Origin: Aquimarina pacifica
GTDB lineage: Bacteria > Bacteroidota > Bacteroidia > Flavobacteriales > Flavobacteriaceae
DNA: 64,000 bases
Direction: 5' to 3'
NCBI RefSeq assembly: GCF_000520955.1
Contig: NZ_JACC01000023.1
Location: 35,292-99,291, forward strand
The position numbers and the translations under genes are program-made. Positions 18,582 through 29,400 of this stretch are shown in pieces. The stretch's first letter is position 1. Each line of letters starts with the position of its first letter. The notes beneath the pieces were generated by a model. It was not told the DNA's origin. It was given only the letters and a program-made list of their open reading frames with translations, and did not search any database.

Positions 18582-19391
18582 TTAATATTGCATTAGGGTT
18601 CCTTCTCTTTTTCCTTTATTAACTGCCCATTCGAAAAACTTAAGACTTAATGGAAAAAGTAATATTGCCGAAAAAAACAAAATCATCAATTGATTCGATA
18701 ACATGGGTATAGAATATCCTTGTAAAATTGATAACCTCAAAGCATCCAGAGAATATCTAATAGGAACGACATAGGAAATTGCCTTGAGCCAATCCGGCAA
18801 TATTTCTACAGGAAATACTGCGCCTCCCAATAAAGAACTCATGGTTCCAAATAGAATTCCAAATGGCTCTCCTTTTTTAAATATTATCGTTCCTGCTGCC
18901 GAAAAAATACCTAAACTAACAAACACTAGAAGAGATAAAATTAAAGCTAAAATAGTGGACAGTATATTCATACTAGAAATATCAAATCCCAAAAACAATA
19001 TGGCAACAATAAACATGAAAATTAAAATAGTTCCATTATGTATAAATTTAAAAACTGCGGACATGAAAATGATAGCTTTGGTATCTGTTTGCGAACTCAA
19101 CAAGGCCTCTAGACAACCTGCCATTTGATCTCTTCTAGTTGCTGCAGAAAACTCTTGCACCGCCATGGTAAAATAAGTTGTAAATGCAATTCCAATCAAT
19201 GTAAATTCAAAATAGCTTCCTCCATATTGCAGCAGGCTTTCTTGTGTTTGTTCTGGTATTAATTTGTTAATAAAAAAATAGGTTAGCAACGGAAATATGG
19301 TTCCAAATGTTGTGGTTATCATAGCCATTTTATAACTCAAGAAAATTTTAAAGTCTCTTTTCAAAAAGGCTAATAGTTTATATAATTTCAT
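18582..19391 (-). CDS. ABC-2 type transporter permease
   Basis: 269 residues with six predicted membrane helices and the ABC-2 signature near residues 195-225 (LLGGAVFPVEILPDWL, then ISYVVPIRYSLDALR). Such permeases pair with one ATPase to export polysaccharides, lipids or small antibiotics (Wzm or DrrB style). It lies downstream of the matching ATPase gene but is separated from it by 164 bases, the largest gap inside the array. It probably exports the peptide or glycoconjugate across the inner membrane. Confidence 0.9.
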   Translation of the reverse strand: MKLYKLLAFLKRDFKIFLSYKMAMITTTFGTIFPLLTYFFINKLIPEQTQESLLQYGGSYFEFTLIGIAFTTYFTMAVQEFSAATRRDQMAGCLEALLSSQTDTKAIIFMSAVFKFIHNGTILIFMFIVAILFLGFDISSMNILSTILALILSLLVFVSLGIFSAAGTIIFKKGEPFGILFGTMSSLLGGAVFPVEILPDWLKAISYVVPIRYSLDALRLSILQGYSIPMLSNQLMILFFSAILLFPLSLKFFEWAVNKGKREGTLMQY

Positions 19392-19423
19392 TTACTTATC
19401 TTATATATTAGAAATCAGTTATA

Positions 19424-19522
19424 GAACTGGTTTAAAGTTTTTACAATTTGCTATAAAAAATTACTTCATCTGGTCACAAAATTGTCTTTTTTCGCTGACA
19501 TCAAAAAAGTTTTAACCAGTTC
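19424..19522. repeat. Interrupted inverted repeat between ABC ATPase and permease genes
   Basis: GAACTGGTT at 19424-19432 and AACCAGTTC at 19514-19522 are perfect inverted copies. The match extends about ten more bases inward with two mismatches (AAA and TTTTT blocks). About 60 bases lie between the arms. The element fills most of the only sizeable gap in the 35-kb array. It could be a small mobile palindrome or an RNA hairpin that tunes permease expression; no T run makes it an obvious terminator. Confidence 0.55.
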
Positions 19523-19555
19523 ATTCTTTTAATTCGTTTTACGACAAAACCGTTT

Positions 19556-20341
19556 TTAAGATTCAAAATTCTTATCAGAATTTATAATTAGCTTATAATA
19601 ATTTTCTAATGTTTTATACTTGTCTATTATGTCGCTAATAGAAGAAAAATCGACTATCGCACCTTTTTTCATAAAACATACTTTATCACACAACCTCTGG
19701 GCTTCTGCCAGACTATGAGTTGCGATGAGCAAAGTTCTATCTTTATTAACATGGACTCTTTTGGAGATAATACTAGCAATATCATCTGCCGAAATAGGGT
19801 CTAGTGTTCGGGTAGGTTCATCTAGAATCAAAATATCAGGACTGGAAATCATACCTCTTGCGATTGCTAGCTTTTGTTTCATTCCGGAAGAATAGCCTGC
19901 AAAAATTTTATCCTTTGCTTCTTGAAGTCCCACAAGATCCATAAGATCATCCACTTTTTTATGAAGACCATCTCCAGAAAAATTATCTAATGAGGCAAAA
20001 AATAACAAGTTTTGTCTTCCTGTTAACCTCCAATAAAAACTTCGCTCCTCATTTAAAACGAATCCTACTTTTTTCTTAGCTTTAAGACTCTCCTTTTTGG
20101 TATCATGACCATTAACTGTTAAACTTCCAGTTGTAGGATAGAGTAACCCACCTATTATTTTCAGAAGAGTTGTTTTTCCTGCGCCATTAGTTCCCAAAAA
20201 AGCAATTCTGTCTCCTGCCTCTATATTTAAACTCACGCCTTTTAAGGCTGTAAATTTATGACTCCTAAAAGGGCTAGTTATGTACTCTATATACTTTTTG
20301 GGCATAGGATACTGCATGAAAATATTATCCGCTATTATCAT
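19556..20341 (-). CDS. ABC transporter ATP-binding protein
   Basis: 261 residues. Walker A GTNGAGKTT (about 54-62), a Q-loop region near NEERSFYWRLTG, an ABC signature in the variant form YSSGMKQKLAIARG (about 150-163), Walker B ILILDEPTRTLDP and the switch His in LIATHSL. All catalytic elements are present. The N-terminal leader (MPKKYIEYITSPFRSHKFTA) before the first strand resembles exporters of the Wzt/TagH/DrrA type. It should power the ABC-2 permease encoded next. It follows the phosphopantetheinyl transferase gene after 12 bases, tying export to the NRPS genes. Confidence 0.94.
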   Translation of the reverse strand: MIIADNIFMQYPMPKKYIEYITSPFRSHKFTALKGVSLNIEAGDRIAFLGTNGAGKTTLLKIIGGLLYPTTGSLTVNGHDTKKESLKAKKKVGFVLNEERSFYWRLTGRQNLLFFASLDNFSGDGLHKKVDDLMDLVGLQEAKDKIFAGYSSGMKQKLAIARGMISSPDILILDEPTRTLDPISADDIASIISKRVHVNKDRTLLIATHSLAEAQRLCDKVCFMKKGAIVDFSSISDIIDKYKTLENYYKLIINSDKNFES

Positions 20342-20353
20342 TTTGTTTTACTA

Positions 20354-21016
20354 TTATTTTGTAATTCTATTTTTATTACTAAAATCAATATAATTAGTTA
20401 CTATTTTAATTTCTGGAATATTGACGGTCAAACACGAACTATATGCTTCATCCATCTGAAAATTAAATTGGTGCCATCTTTTATTTTTATAACTTACTTG
20501 ATTATCTTCAATTCTTATCTCTTGCAAGGGTATTGAAACCCCTCTGCCATCTGCTTTAATCATACTTTCTTTGATTGACCAATAGTTAAAAAAACTTCGT
20601 TTCGAATCTTCCGAAACATGTATGATTTCCCATTCTTCGGGCGTCATTACCCCCTGAAAATCATTGAAATCAACTTCAGCAATCTTCTCTACGTCAATAC
20701 CTAACCGAACATTTTTTCCTATTGCGCACACTACATATTCTCCAGAATGAGAAATATTAAAATCAATACTATCATCAATATAGGGTCTATTGTATTTGGT
20801 ATATTTTATCTTATTGAGATCACTCTCTAATACTACTTTTTTAAGCCCTTCCATTAGCAATAGTTTCCCAAATAAATTAGCATGTCTATCCTGCCATTTA
20901 ACGAACTGTTTGTTTATTTTCTGAAATTCAATTGGTAATTTTTTCAAAAAATAGCAGTATGTTAATTCAGGTAATTCCTGCTCGAATTTCGTATAGAAAA
21001 TAGTAATCGTTTTCAA
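20354..21016 (-). CDS. 4'-phosphopantetheinyl transferase (Sfp type)
   Basis: 220 residues. It transfers phosphopantetheine from CoA to the active-site Ser of carrier domains, here the six PCPs of the two synthetases. Key motifs: FNISHSG (about 86-92), LGIDVEKI with Mg-binding Asp108 and Glu110, and FNYWSIKESMIKADGRG with Trp146, Lys149 and Glu150. The length fits Sfp. The likely start is TTG at 21016: the frame upstream reaches a stop within about ten codons with no ATG, and starting at an internal Met would remove the N-lobe. The weak start suits a protein needed in small amounts. Confidence 0.94.
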   Translation of the reverse strand: MKTITIFYTKFEQELPELTYCYFLKKLPIEFQKINKQFVKWQDRHANLFGKLLLMEGLKKVVLESDLNKIKYTKYNRPYIDDSIDFNISHSGEYVVCAIGKNVRLGIDVEKIAEVDFNDFQGVMTPEEWEIIHVSEDSKRSFFNYWSIKESMIKADGRGVSIPLQEIRIEDNQVSYKNKRWHQFNFQMDEAYSSCLTVNIPEIKIVTNYIDFSNKNRITK

Positions 21017-21043
21017 GGGGTATACTTTAGAATTAAAATCATA

Positions 21044-21748
21044 TTAACTTACCCCTATTGTTTTCTCAAAACTTTGGTAAAACCTATCAACTAAAAAACC
21101 AACATGATCATATATAAAAAAATGATCTCCTTCAAGCTTTGTTATTTTCACAACCTTATTGGTTATTGTTCCCCATTCGATTATATCAGATTTATGGAGA
21201 ATTTCTTTATTCCCGTACAAAACATCAATTGGAATATGTAAAACATTAGCATGAATATGTTGATAATATTCAATCGCTCTAAAATCAGCTCTCAGAATTG
21301 GTTCAAAAAAATCCCTTAATCCCTTTTCTTTTAAAATTTCATCTGGAAACCCTCCAAGTTCAGAAATCTTCTCCCAAAATAACTCCGAAGGCAAAAGACA
21401 TCTCTTTTCTTCATTTATAACACCAGGAGCCTCTCTTCCTGAAACAATTAGCTTACTAGGTTGAGGAAGTTTTAATTCTTCTATTTTTCTACATACTAAA
21501 TACCCTATTAAAGCTCCCATACTATGCCCATAAATAATGTACTCGTCTTGATGTAATTTATCCTTGATCTGGTCAAATACATCTTTAACAATTTCATCAA
21601 CTGAATCCAAAAGTTTTTCCTCTAACCGAAACCCTCTTCCTGGATATTCTATTACCTCTAATTTTATTCCTTTTTTATTTAGATCCTTCTTTAAAAAATT
21701 AAAGGAATTTTCGTTACCTCCTGCAAATGGAAATGCAATCACTTTCAT
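21044..21748 (-). CDS. Type II thioesterase of the NRPS cluster
   Basis: 234 residues with an alpha/beta-hydrolase fold of the external thioesterase family. FPFAGGNENSF near the start, YPGRGFR (about 35-41), the nucleophile elbow YGHSMGAL with Ser76, and His in LEGDHFFI near residue 210 are seen. The usual acid after strand 6 is less clear (YGNKEILHKSD). Such enzymes clear misprimed or stalled thioesters from PCPs. Because the last synthetase has no thioesterase domain, a role in product release is possible but unusual for this subfamily. It starts 2 bases after the preceding stop codon. Confidence 0.92.
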   Translation of the reverse strand: MKVIAFPFAGGNENSFNFLKKDLNKKGIKLEVIEYPGRGFRLEEKLLDSVDEIVKDVFDQIKDKLHQDEYIIYGHSMGALIGYLVCRKIEELKLPQPSKLIVSGREAPGVINEEKRCLLPSELFWEKISELGGFPDEILKEKGLRDFFEPILRADFRAIEYYQHIHANVLHIPIDVLYGNKEILHKSDIIEWGTITNKVVKITKLEGDHFFIYDHVGFLVDRFYQSFEKTIGVS

Positions 21749-21750
21749 AC

Positions 21751-22722
21751 TTATGCTTGCTTTTTTAGTATACCCGCTTTTGGTTCTTTCAGTTCCATAA
21801 AATTATTCCCTATCCAATCAACTATCATTTCTGTTAATACATTTTGTGACCACTGTGGTGTAAATGTATGATCTATATTTTCCATTAACTTTACATGTAA
21901 AAAATCAGTTTTATTATACGTAGTTAATAGATCACGCATAGATAAATTGAATATATCTATAGCTATTCCTCCCTCACAAAAAATTAAAAATGACTTAACA
22001 TTTCTAGTAAAAAGCAACTCCCAATCTTTAAGGTTATATTCTTTTTGAATTGCAATGGTATCGGTAGGAATTTCTTCCTGTTCCGAATTGGATTCCTTTT
22101 TAGATGTCCCTGTCATTTTTTTGAGTGTATTGGCTCCCATATTAGCTACCATTTTAAAATTCTTTGCACTCAAAACATTACTATTCCCATTTAGTACCTT
22201 TTTCCATCGATTAAGATCAAATGCATTCTTTTTATAATAGCGAATTGACAAATTTCTATTCGCAATGGGGTAAACATCTTTTAGTAAACTTTTATCTCCA
22301 TAAATCCCGTCTACTAAAACTAAACCAACAATTCTATGGTCCAACAATGAATTTCTAAAAGCATCTTCTGCACCAGAACAAATACCTGATAATACAAAGT
22401 TTTTAATCCCTGTTTTTTTTTGAATAACATTCATTGCTTGTCGAATTTCTTCATCTTTTACTTCTTGGAAATTGCCTTCGATATTGGTTTTCCCACTATC
22501 TCCCATACTGGAATAATCAAACCGAAAGCTAACAATTCCTATACGAGACAATTCCCTAGCAGTTTTTACATATAACCTATTGGGACCACATTTAGGAATA
22601 ACCCCAGCATTAATAAATATAACACAAGGGGAGTCTGCCTTGAAATTATCTTTATCTCGATTCAAAACACCCACTAGAACGTTATTTTTTCCAAAACAAA
22701 TAATATCTTCTTTACCACTCAT
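21751..22722 (-). CDS. Alpha/beta hydrolase with a Cys nucleophile elbow
   Basis: 323 residues of alpha/beta-hydrolase fold. The elbow reads GICSG (residues 113-117), placing Cys115 where serine is usual, as in dienelactone hydrolases and the exosortase-A-associated hydrolase 1 group (from memory). A His is available in ENIDHTFTP near residue 288, and FRFDYSSMGDS (about 67-76) is the typical oxyanion-side segment. A 50-residue helical insert lies between the core strands. It follows the other hydrolase gene after one base. In a cluster whose synthetase lacks a thioesterase it is a candidate acyl-transfer or release enzyme acting in trans. Confidence 0.85.
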   Translation of the reverse strand: MSGKEDIICFGKNNVLVGVLNRDKDNFKADSPCVIFINAGVIPKCGPNRLYVKTARELSRIGIVSFRFDYSSMGDSGKTNIEGNFQEVKDEEIRQAMNVIQKKTGIKNFVLSGICSGAEDAFRNSLLDHRIVGLVLVDGIYGDKSLLKDVYPIANRNLSIRYYKKNAFDLNRWKKVLNGNSNVLSAKNFKMVANMGANTLKKMTGTSKKESNSEQEEIPTDTIAIQKEYNLKDWELLFTRNVKSFLIFCEGGIAIDIFNLSMRDLLTTYNKTDFLHVKLMENIDHTFTPQWSQNVLTEMIVDWIGNNFMELKEPKAGILKKQA

Positions 22723-22723
22723 T

Positions 22724-23488
22724 TTAAACCGTTTTTATCCAATTAATAATTTTATTTATTTCCTGAACTGGGACTAAAGATTTATCCTTTTCTTTTTCTC
22801 GTTTTAGCCAAAACTCTTTATTTATAATATTTTCAAAAGTTACTTGCTCAATAGTTCCTAAATTCTTTGGATCATCTTGATCTATAATTAGTGTGGGAAA
22901 TTGCGTTAAAAAATCTTCTTTTGTAAATTCAATCGACTGAATACTATTGACTAATGATGCATTATATAAAAAACCAAAACTGGAAATCGCTCCTTTTGGA
23001 AGTTCATTTTCATTGGTAAAAGATCCTTCTAACCATTCTTTATAATTAGAGCTTATTTCATTTAAATAATTTTTACCCGAAGTTATAGGACTCCATAGAA
23101 CAAGCCCATCAATCTTTGCTTTTTTTGAATGCAATAATGCCAAAGTTGCTCCTATTCTCGCTCCAATAAGAAATACTTTTTTAACGCCACATGCCTCTTT
23201 TAATTCTTTGACCGCAAGTTCAATATCTTCCAAACTTTGATCCATAGAATTTATTTCTGAAAAGTCCCCAGACGAATCTCCAGTGCCATAATAGTCAAAC
23301 CTAAGTGTATGAAATCCTTCTTGAGCCAATTTGGTAGCCAAATTTGTATATAACTTATGACATCTTATATATTCCTGTCCATATGGGTAGCATAATATTA
23401 CTCCATACTCTTCATAATCAAAAATAGTTGGTTCGTGATAAACACTATAAAGTTGATCTTTCTTTTTTTCAATATATAAATACTCCAT
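22724..23488 (-). CDS. Alpha/beta hydrolase-fold protein lacking the Ser nucleophile
   Basis: 254 residues. The fold is clear: VILCYPYGQEYIRCHKL, then LRFDYYGTGDSSGDF (about 62-76), and an elbow-like strand-turn-helix at FLIGARIGATLAL. The central residue of the elbow is Arg111, and I see no catalytic His near the C-terminus. The classical triad is therefore absent. The exosortase-A-associated hydrolase 2 group shows a similar Arg elbow (from memory) and also travels with a Cys-elbow partner. It may bind a thioester intermediate or act as a partner subunit. It starts 2 bases after the second synthetase ends. Confidence 0.82.
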   Translation of the reverse strand: MEYLYIEKKKDQLYSVYHEPTIFDYEEYGVILCYPYGQEYIRCHKLYTNLATKLAQEGFHTLRFDYYGTGDSSGDFSEINSMDQSLEDIELAVKELKEACGVKKVFLIGARIGATLALLHSKKAKIDGLVLWSPITSGKNYLNEISSNYKEWLEGSFTNENELPKGAISSFGFLYNASLVNSIQSIEFTKEDFLTQFPTLIIDQDDPKNLGTIEQVTFENIINKEFWLKREKEKDKSLVPVQEINKIINWIKTV

Positions 23489-23490
23489 TT

Positions 23491-26400
23491 TTAAACTGAT
23501 ACGATTTTTGTACTCATTTGTTTTTCAATTTCTAGTGAAATTTGCTCAAGTGTATTGCTAAAATATACGTTGTGAGGCAGTTCAATATCAAATACTTTCT
23601 TTATCAAATTATTACTTTTTATAATTAATAATGAATGCCCCCCCAAATTGAAAAAAGTATCATTCAGACCTACTTTATCTATTTGTATAATTTTTTGCCA
23701 AATACTTGCTAGTTTTTTCTCAATTTCTGTTTTAGGTTCTTTGTATTCAAATTCTTCGTTTCGAGTTGAAGAAACTAATTTTGTAAGTGCTTTTTTATCT
23801 ACTTTACCATTTATAGTAATAGGCATTGTTTCTATGACTTCTATACTTGAAGGAATCATATACTCTGGTAATGTTTTTCTTAAAAACTTTTTCAGTTTAA
23901 ACAAACTTAAATTACCCTCTTCTTCCTTAACCACAAACGCAATTAATCTCTTGTCATTTTCGGCTCTATCAATTGTTATCACTACAGCTTGCTTTACTCC
24001 TTCTATTCCTGAAATAGCTAATTCTATTTCTTTCAACTCTATACGATAACCCCGAATCTTTACCTGGTCATCATTTCTACCCATATATTCTATTTCACCA
24101 TTTGGTAACCATTTTACCAAATCTCCAGTTTTATACAACTTAGTATGTCCTCGTTCTATATCTAAATCACTTGCTAATGGGTTATCTACAAAACGTTCTG
24201 TTGTTAATTCTGGGCGATTTAAGTACCCTTTTGAAACTCCTATTCCTCCTATATATAGTTCCCCTTTAACTCCTACAGGAACAGGACACATGTATGCATC
24301 TAAAACATATATTTGCGTGTTTTGAATAGGTTTACCAATATTGGTATTAGAATCTCCTTTTTGATAGTTGAATAGTGTTGAACAAACTGTAGTTTCTGTG
24401 GGTCCATAAGCATTTACCAAATACTTATCAGCACTCCATCTATTAAAACAAGTAGCAGAAGCGACTCCCCCTCCCACATGAATGGTTTTTAAATCATTTA
24501 ACTCCGTTTTTTCTAATTGCTCTAAAAGATCCGCAGGTATGGTTAAATGCTGTACTTTATTTTCCTCTAAAAACGCAACAATATTTCCGCCATTCTTAAT
24601 GTCATCAGGAACAATTGTTAACTTCCCTCCTGATAAGAACGTCGGTAAAATTTCCGAAACAGAAGCGTCAAAAGAAACTGAAATCATTTGTGATGCTATT
24701 GTATGCTCATTTAATTTAAAATGATGAATTAATGAGTTGCATAAATTAGTAACCGAATCATGTGTTACTAATACTCCTTTGGGTTTTCCTGTAGTTCCGG
24801 ATGTGTATATCACATAAGCTAAGTTATTTGATGTATTAAAACTTGTTAAGTTGCTTACACTTTCTTGGCTATAAAATTCTTCGTTGGAGTCAATTAAAAT
24901 TAAATTATGGCTTGGTAAATGTTCTTTTAGGTGTTCTTGGCTGATTACTAAATCTACCGCTGTATCCTCTAGTATAAAATCTATACGGTCTTGTGGATAC
25001 ATCGGATCAATGGGTACATAAGCTCCCCCCGCTTTTAAAATTCCCAATATCCCTATTGCCATTTCTAAACTACGATTTGTACATAACGCAATTAGGGTAT
25101 CTGGTTCAAGTGATTGTCCGTTAAGAGTAGCATACCTATCTCGAATATACCTAGCTAATTGATTACTTTTAGCATTCAACTCTGTATACGTTAATTCATC
25201 CCCTTCATAAGCCAATGCTATGGCATCAGGGGTTTTTGCCACCTGCTTTTCAAACAAATCATTAATTGTCTGATTTACTTCACCATACACATTAGTAGTA
25301 TTCCAATCGTGAATTATTTTTGAATACTCTGCTTCTTTTAATAAAAGTACTTTGTTACAATTTGTATACGGATTCTCTAGAATTTGATGTAATACATACT
25401 CCATCTTTTCCAAATGCAATTTGGCTTGAGCTTCTTGTAAATGAGCTCCATCATAGTTTAATTTTATCGCTAATGTATTATTATACTCATATGCAATTAT
25501 CCCCAGAGGGTAATTAACTTTTTCAATTGACTTTCTTATTCTTGATTTCGAAGCTGAAAGATTACTTTCTTTAGGAATAGGGTAATTTTCAAAAACAAGT
25601 AAACTATGAAATAGTTGTTCTCCTTTTCTCTGCAATGAAGAGAGATTTGTAAAACTATGTACGTTTAATTCACTAATCGATTTTTGAATGGCATGTAATT
25701 GAGATAAAATACTTGATTCTGTATTCCAATCAATTACCAATGGTAACGTATTAATATACAAACCAACACTATTTTCTATTCCTTCAATAGGCAAGCCCCT
25801 TCCTGAAACTGTTGTTCCAACCACCGTGTAATCATTATTGCAATAAACTTGTAATAGCTTATGCCATATAAATTGAACAATGATGTTAATAGTAATTCCT
25901 TCTTTTTTACACAGTTTTTTTAAACGGTTATAGTCTTCTCCTTTAATTTCAATTGAAGTTATTTTTGATTCCTGTACTTGTTTATAATTCTCTAAATCTA
26001 TAGGAATGTCTAACAATCCATTAATATTGTTCGCTCCATCTACATTTTTTAGTACCGTATCCCAATATGTATTTTTTGTAGATTCTTGAACAGCTATATA
26101 CTCCTGGGTTTCTAAATAGGCTACATCACTTTGTATATCAATTTCTTTTCCTTCTAACAATTGTGTGTAATATGACTCTAAACTATTCATTAAAACAGGT
26201 AGACTCCAACCGTCACTAATGCTATGATGTTCGTTTTTTAATATTGTAAAATAGTTTTCAGAATGTTTGAAAATATGCAGTCTAAAAAGTGTTGGCTGCG
26301 TTAAATCAAACCCAGTTATCCTATCTTCTTTTTGAATTGCATCAATTCTTTTTTCTCTTTCCTCCTGCGTATTTAAATTGCTTAAATCATAAAACGTATA

Positions 26401-29400
26401 TTGTAAAGCTCCTTTTTTATACACTATCTGAATTAATTCTTCTTCCCAATTAAAAGCCGTACGTAAAATAGGGTATTGTGCAATACAATATTGCCAGGCT
26501 TCTACGTACTTTTCTACATCTAAATTTCCTTTATAATCATACAGCTTTTGTACTCGATACGCATCGTCTTCTGGTTGACTAATCACATGGTAAATAAATC
26601 CTTGTTGTAAACTGTTGGCAGGGTAAATATGCTCAATAGAATTTTGATTTGACCTTGCCTCATTTTGCAAATTATTAATCAATTGTTGACTTAAACGAAC
26701 TGTTTGAAAATCACTAGGGCTATAACTTGCTCCTATAGTTTTAAGTTTTTCACAACAGTGTGTAATAATTTGTATTAAGTGATATTTAAGAGACTCATTA
26801 AGTTTATTAGTAATAGCCTCTCCTAAGCGAGTCACTACATAAAAATTTAAACACCCGTCATTTACTAATCCATTAATATTAATAATGTTGCGGTCTGAAT
26901 TTGAATGATCCGTTTGCAAACCGCTGTTACCTGGTATAATTTGCCAATCTAATTGCTCCTTCGTCCCTTTATCAAATTGACCTAAATAATTAAAACTAAT
27001 TAGAGGCAAATCATTTTGAGTATACGATGTGGTTTCACTAATAGCAAAAGATCCAAACCCGATTCCTTTGTTAGGTATTTTTCGTAGCTGTTCTTTAATA
27101 GTCTGAATACTTTTCCCTATATCGGTTCCAAGTTCTATATGTACTGGGAACATACTCGTAAACCAACCAACTATGCGGCTATGATCAATACATTCATCTA
27201 TAAATTCCCTTCCGTGACCTTCTAACGTAATGTTGTGAGCTGTATGACCTGTGATATCAGTTAATGCAAATGCTAGTGCTGTTAATAAAATATCATTAAT
27301 TTCAGTATGATATGCTTCTCCAACAGTATGCAATAAATTATGCGTAAAATCATGATCTAATCTCATACGACTTTGCGTACGATCTGGTGTTATGGTGAAT
27401 GCCTCTAATGCCGCCTTTCCTTTCAAGTTTGATAACCAGTAAGAAGATTCTTTGGAGTGTAATTTTGAATATTCTTTGACTGTTGTAACCCACTGACGGT
27501 AACTACTTTGTTTTTTTATTAAACTTTTACCGGAATATAATTGCTGAATATCCTCTACTAAAATACGCCAACTAACTGCGTCAACTATCATATGGTGTAA
27601 CGCAAAGAAAAGTCTACAACTACCATCTTTATAACCTGAAACGTAACCTATTTGAAATAACGCCCCTTGTTCTAAATCAAAACCAGTATGCCATTGGGTA
27701 AATGCTTCATGAATTTCTGATGAGGATAATGATGCAACATCTATTACCTGTAATTTTGGAATTACTATTTCTGATTGATATTCCTGCTTCCATGAGGTAG
27801 CTTCTTTTATATAACGCACACGAAGTATATCATGATACGAAACTAATTTTTCTATAGCATTAGAAAGAACTTCTAAATCTAATTGAGGGACTTTGACTAA
27901 AAAACTTTGGTTCCAATGATTAGGCTTTAAAAATTTGTTAGTATTTACTTGGTCTACAAACCATTCTTGTACCGGCAATAAACCAAACGAGCCTTTTAAT
28001 ATTCCTTCCTCTTTTTTAACTACAGTTGTTATTTCTTTGGATAAATGTAATGCAAGTTTTGAAATTGTCTTACAATCAAAAATATCCTGAACACTGCATT
28101 GATAATCTAATTGACGTATACGCCCCGAAACTTGTATACTTAAAATTGAATCTCCTCCAATCCTGAAAAAATTGTCCGTAATACCAACTTTATCAACACC
28201 TAATACCTCTTGCCAAATACTACATATCGTATTCTCTAAATCTGTCGTTGGCGCCACATAACTATCCAAAGAACTAAAATTAGGATCTGGTAATAAACGT
28301 TTATCTAACTTCCCATTAATAGTTAACGGAAAATTTTCAAGCTTAACCAAACTTGATGGAATCATATAATCAGGAAGTACCGAATGCAAAGAATCCAAAA
28401 TAAAATCATCAGTTAATGAACTTGAATCTTTATCTAAAACATAATAACCTACCAAATAATTACTAACTCCTGATTCTGTAACTCGCTCTTTGGCTAATAC
28501 ACAACTCCGTGAAATACCATCTATAGTATTCATTGAGGATTCTATCTCTCCCAACTCAATACGATATCCACGAATCTTTACCTGATCATCATTCCTACCG
28601 ATATACTCTAAATTGCCATCGGGCAACCAACGAACTAAATCTCCTGTCTTATACAATCGGGTATACCCTCTTTCTATATCCAAATCACTGGCAAAGGGAT
28701 TGCTTATAAAACGCTCTTTGGTTAATTCTGGACGATTTAAATAGCCTCGAGACAAACCTGCTCCGCCTACAAACAACTCCCCAATAACACCAACCGGAAC
28801 CGGTTGCATATTCGTATCTAAAACATAGGCTTTTAAATCTGATAAAGGTTTACCTATATTCAACTGAGTCCCTTCTTCTTTTATCAACTGTTTATAGGTA
28901 ACATGAACCGTAGTTTCTGTAATACCGTACATGTTTACCAACTTAGTCTCTAGTTTATTACCAATCTGATAAGACCACCAAGGATCAAGTTGTTTAATAT
29001 TCAATGCCTCTCCGCCAAAAATAATATACCGTAGTTTTAGGTCTAATGCTTCTGAATGAGTAACTATATCTATAAATCTATAAAATGCAGAAGGTGTTTG
29101 ATTTAATACACTAACTCCATATGTTGAACATACATTACTAAATAATTCAGTGTCCTTAGTTTGTTCTTTAGAAAGCACCAAAAGTTTTCCGCCATAGAGT
29201 AATGATCCCCATAATTCCCATACGCTAAAATCAAACACATACGAATGAAATAACGTCCATACATCTTTATTTGTAAAACCAAACTGATGATTTGTAGCCG
29301 AAAACAAACGAATAACATTACCATGTGCTTGCATTACTCCTTTAGGTTTGCCAGTAGTTCCCGAAGTATAAATGATATATGCCAAATCTTCTGACCTACT

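Noticed and set aside
27580..27610. HHMIVDA in the second epimerization domain as an inactive site
   Set aside because: The two His and Asp are intact and Ala at the last position is, as I recall, common in active E domains.
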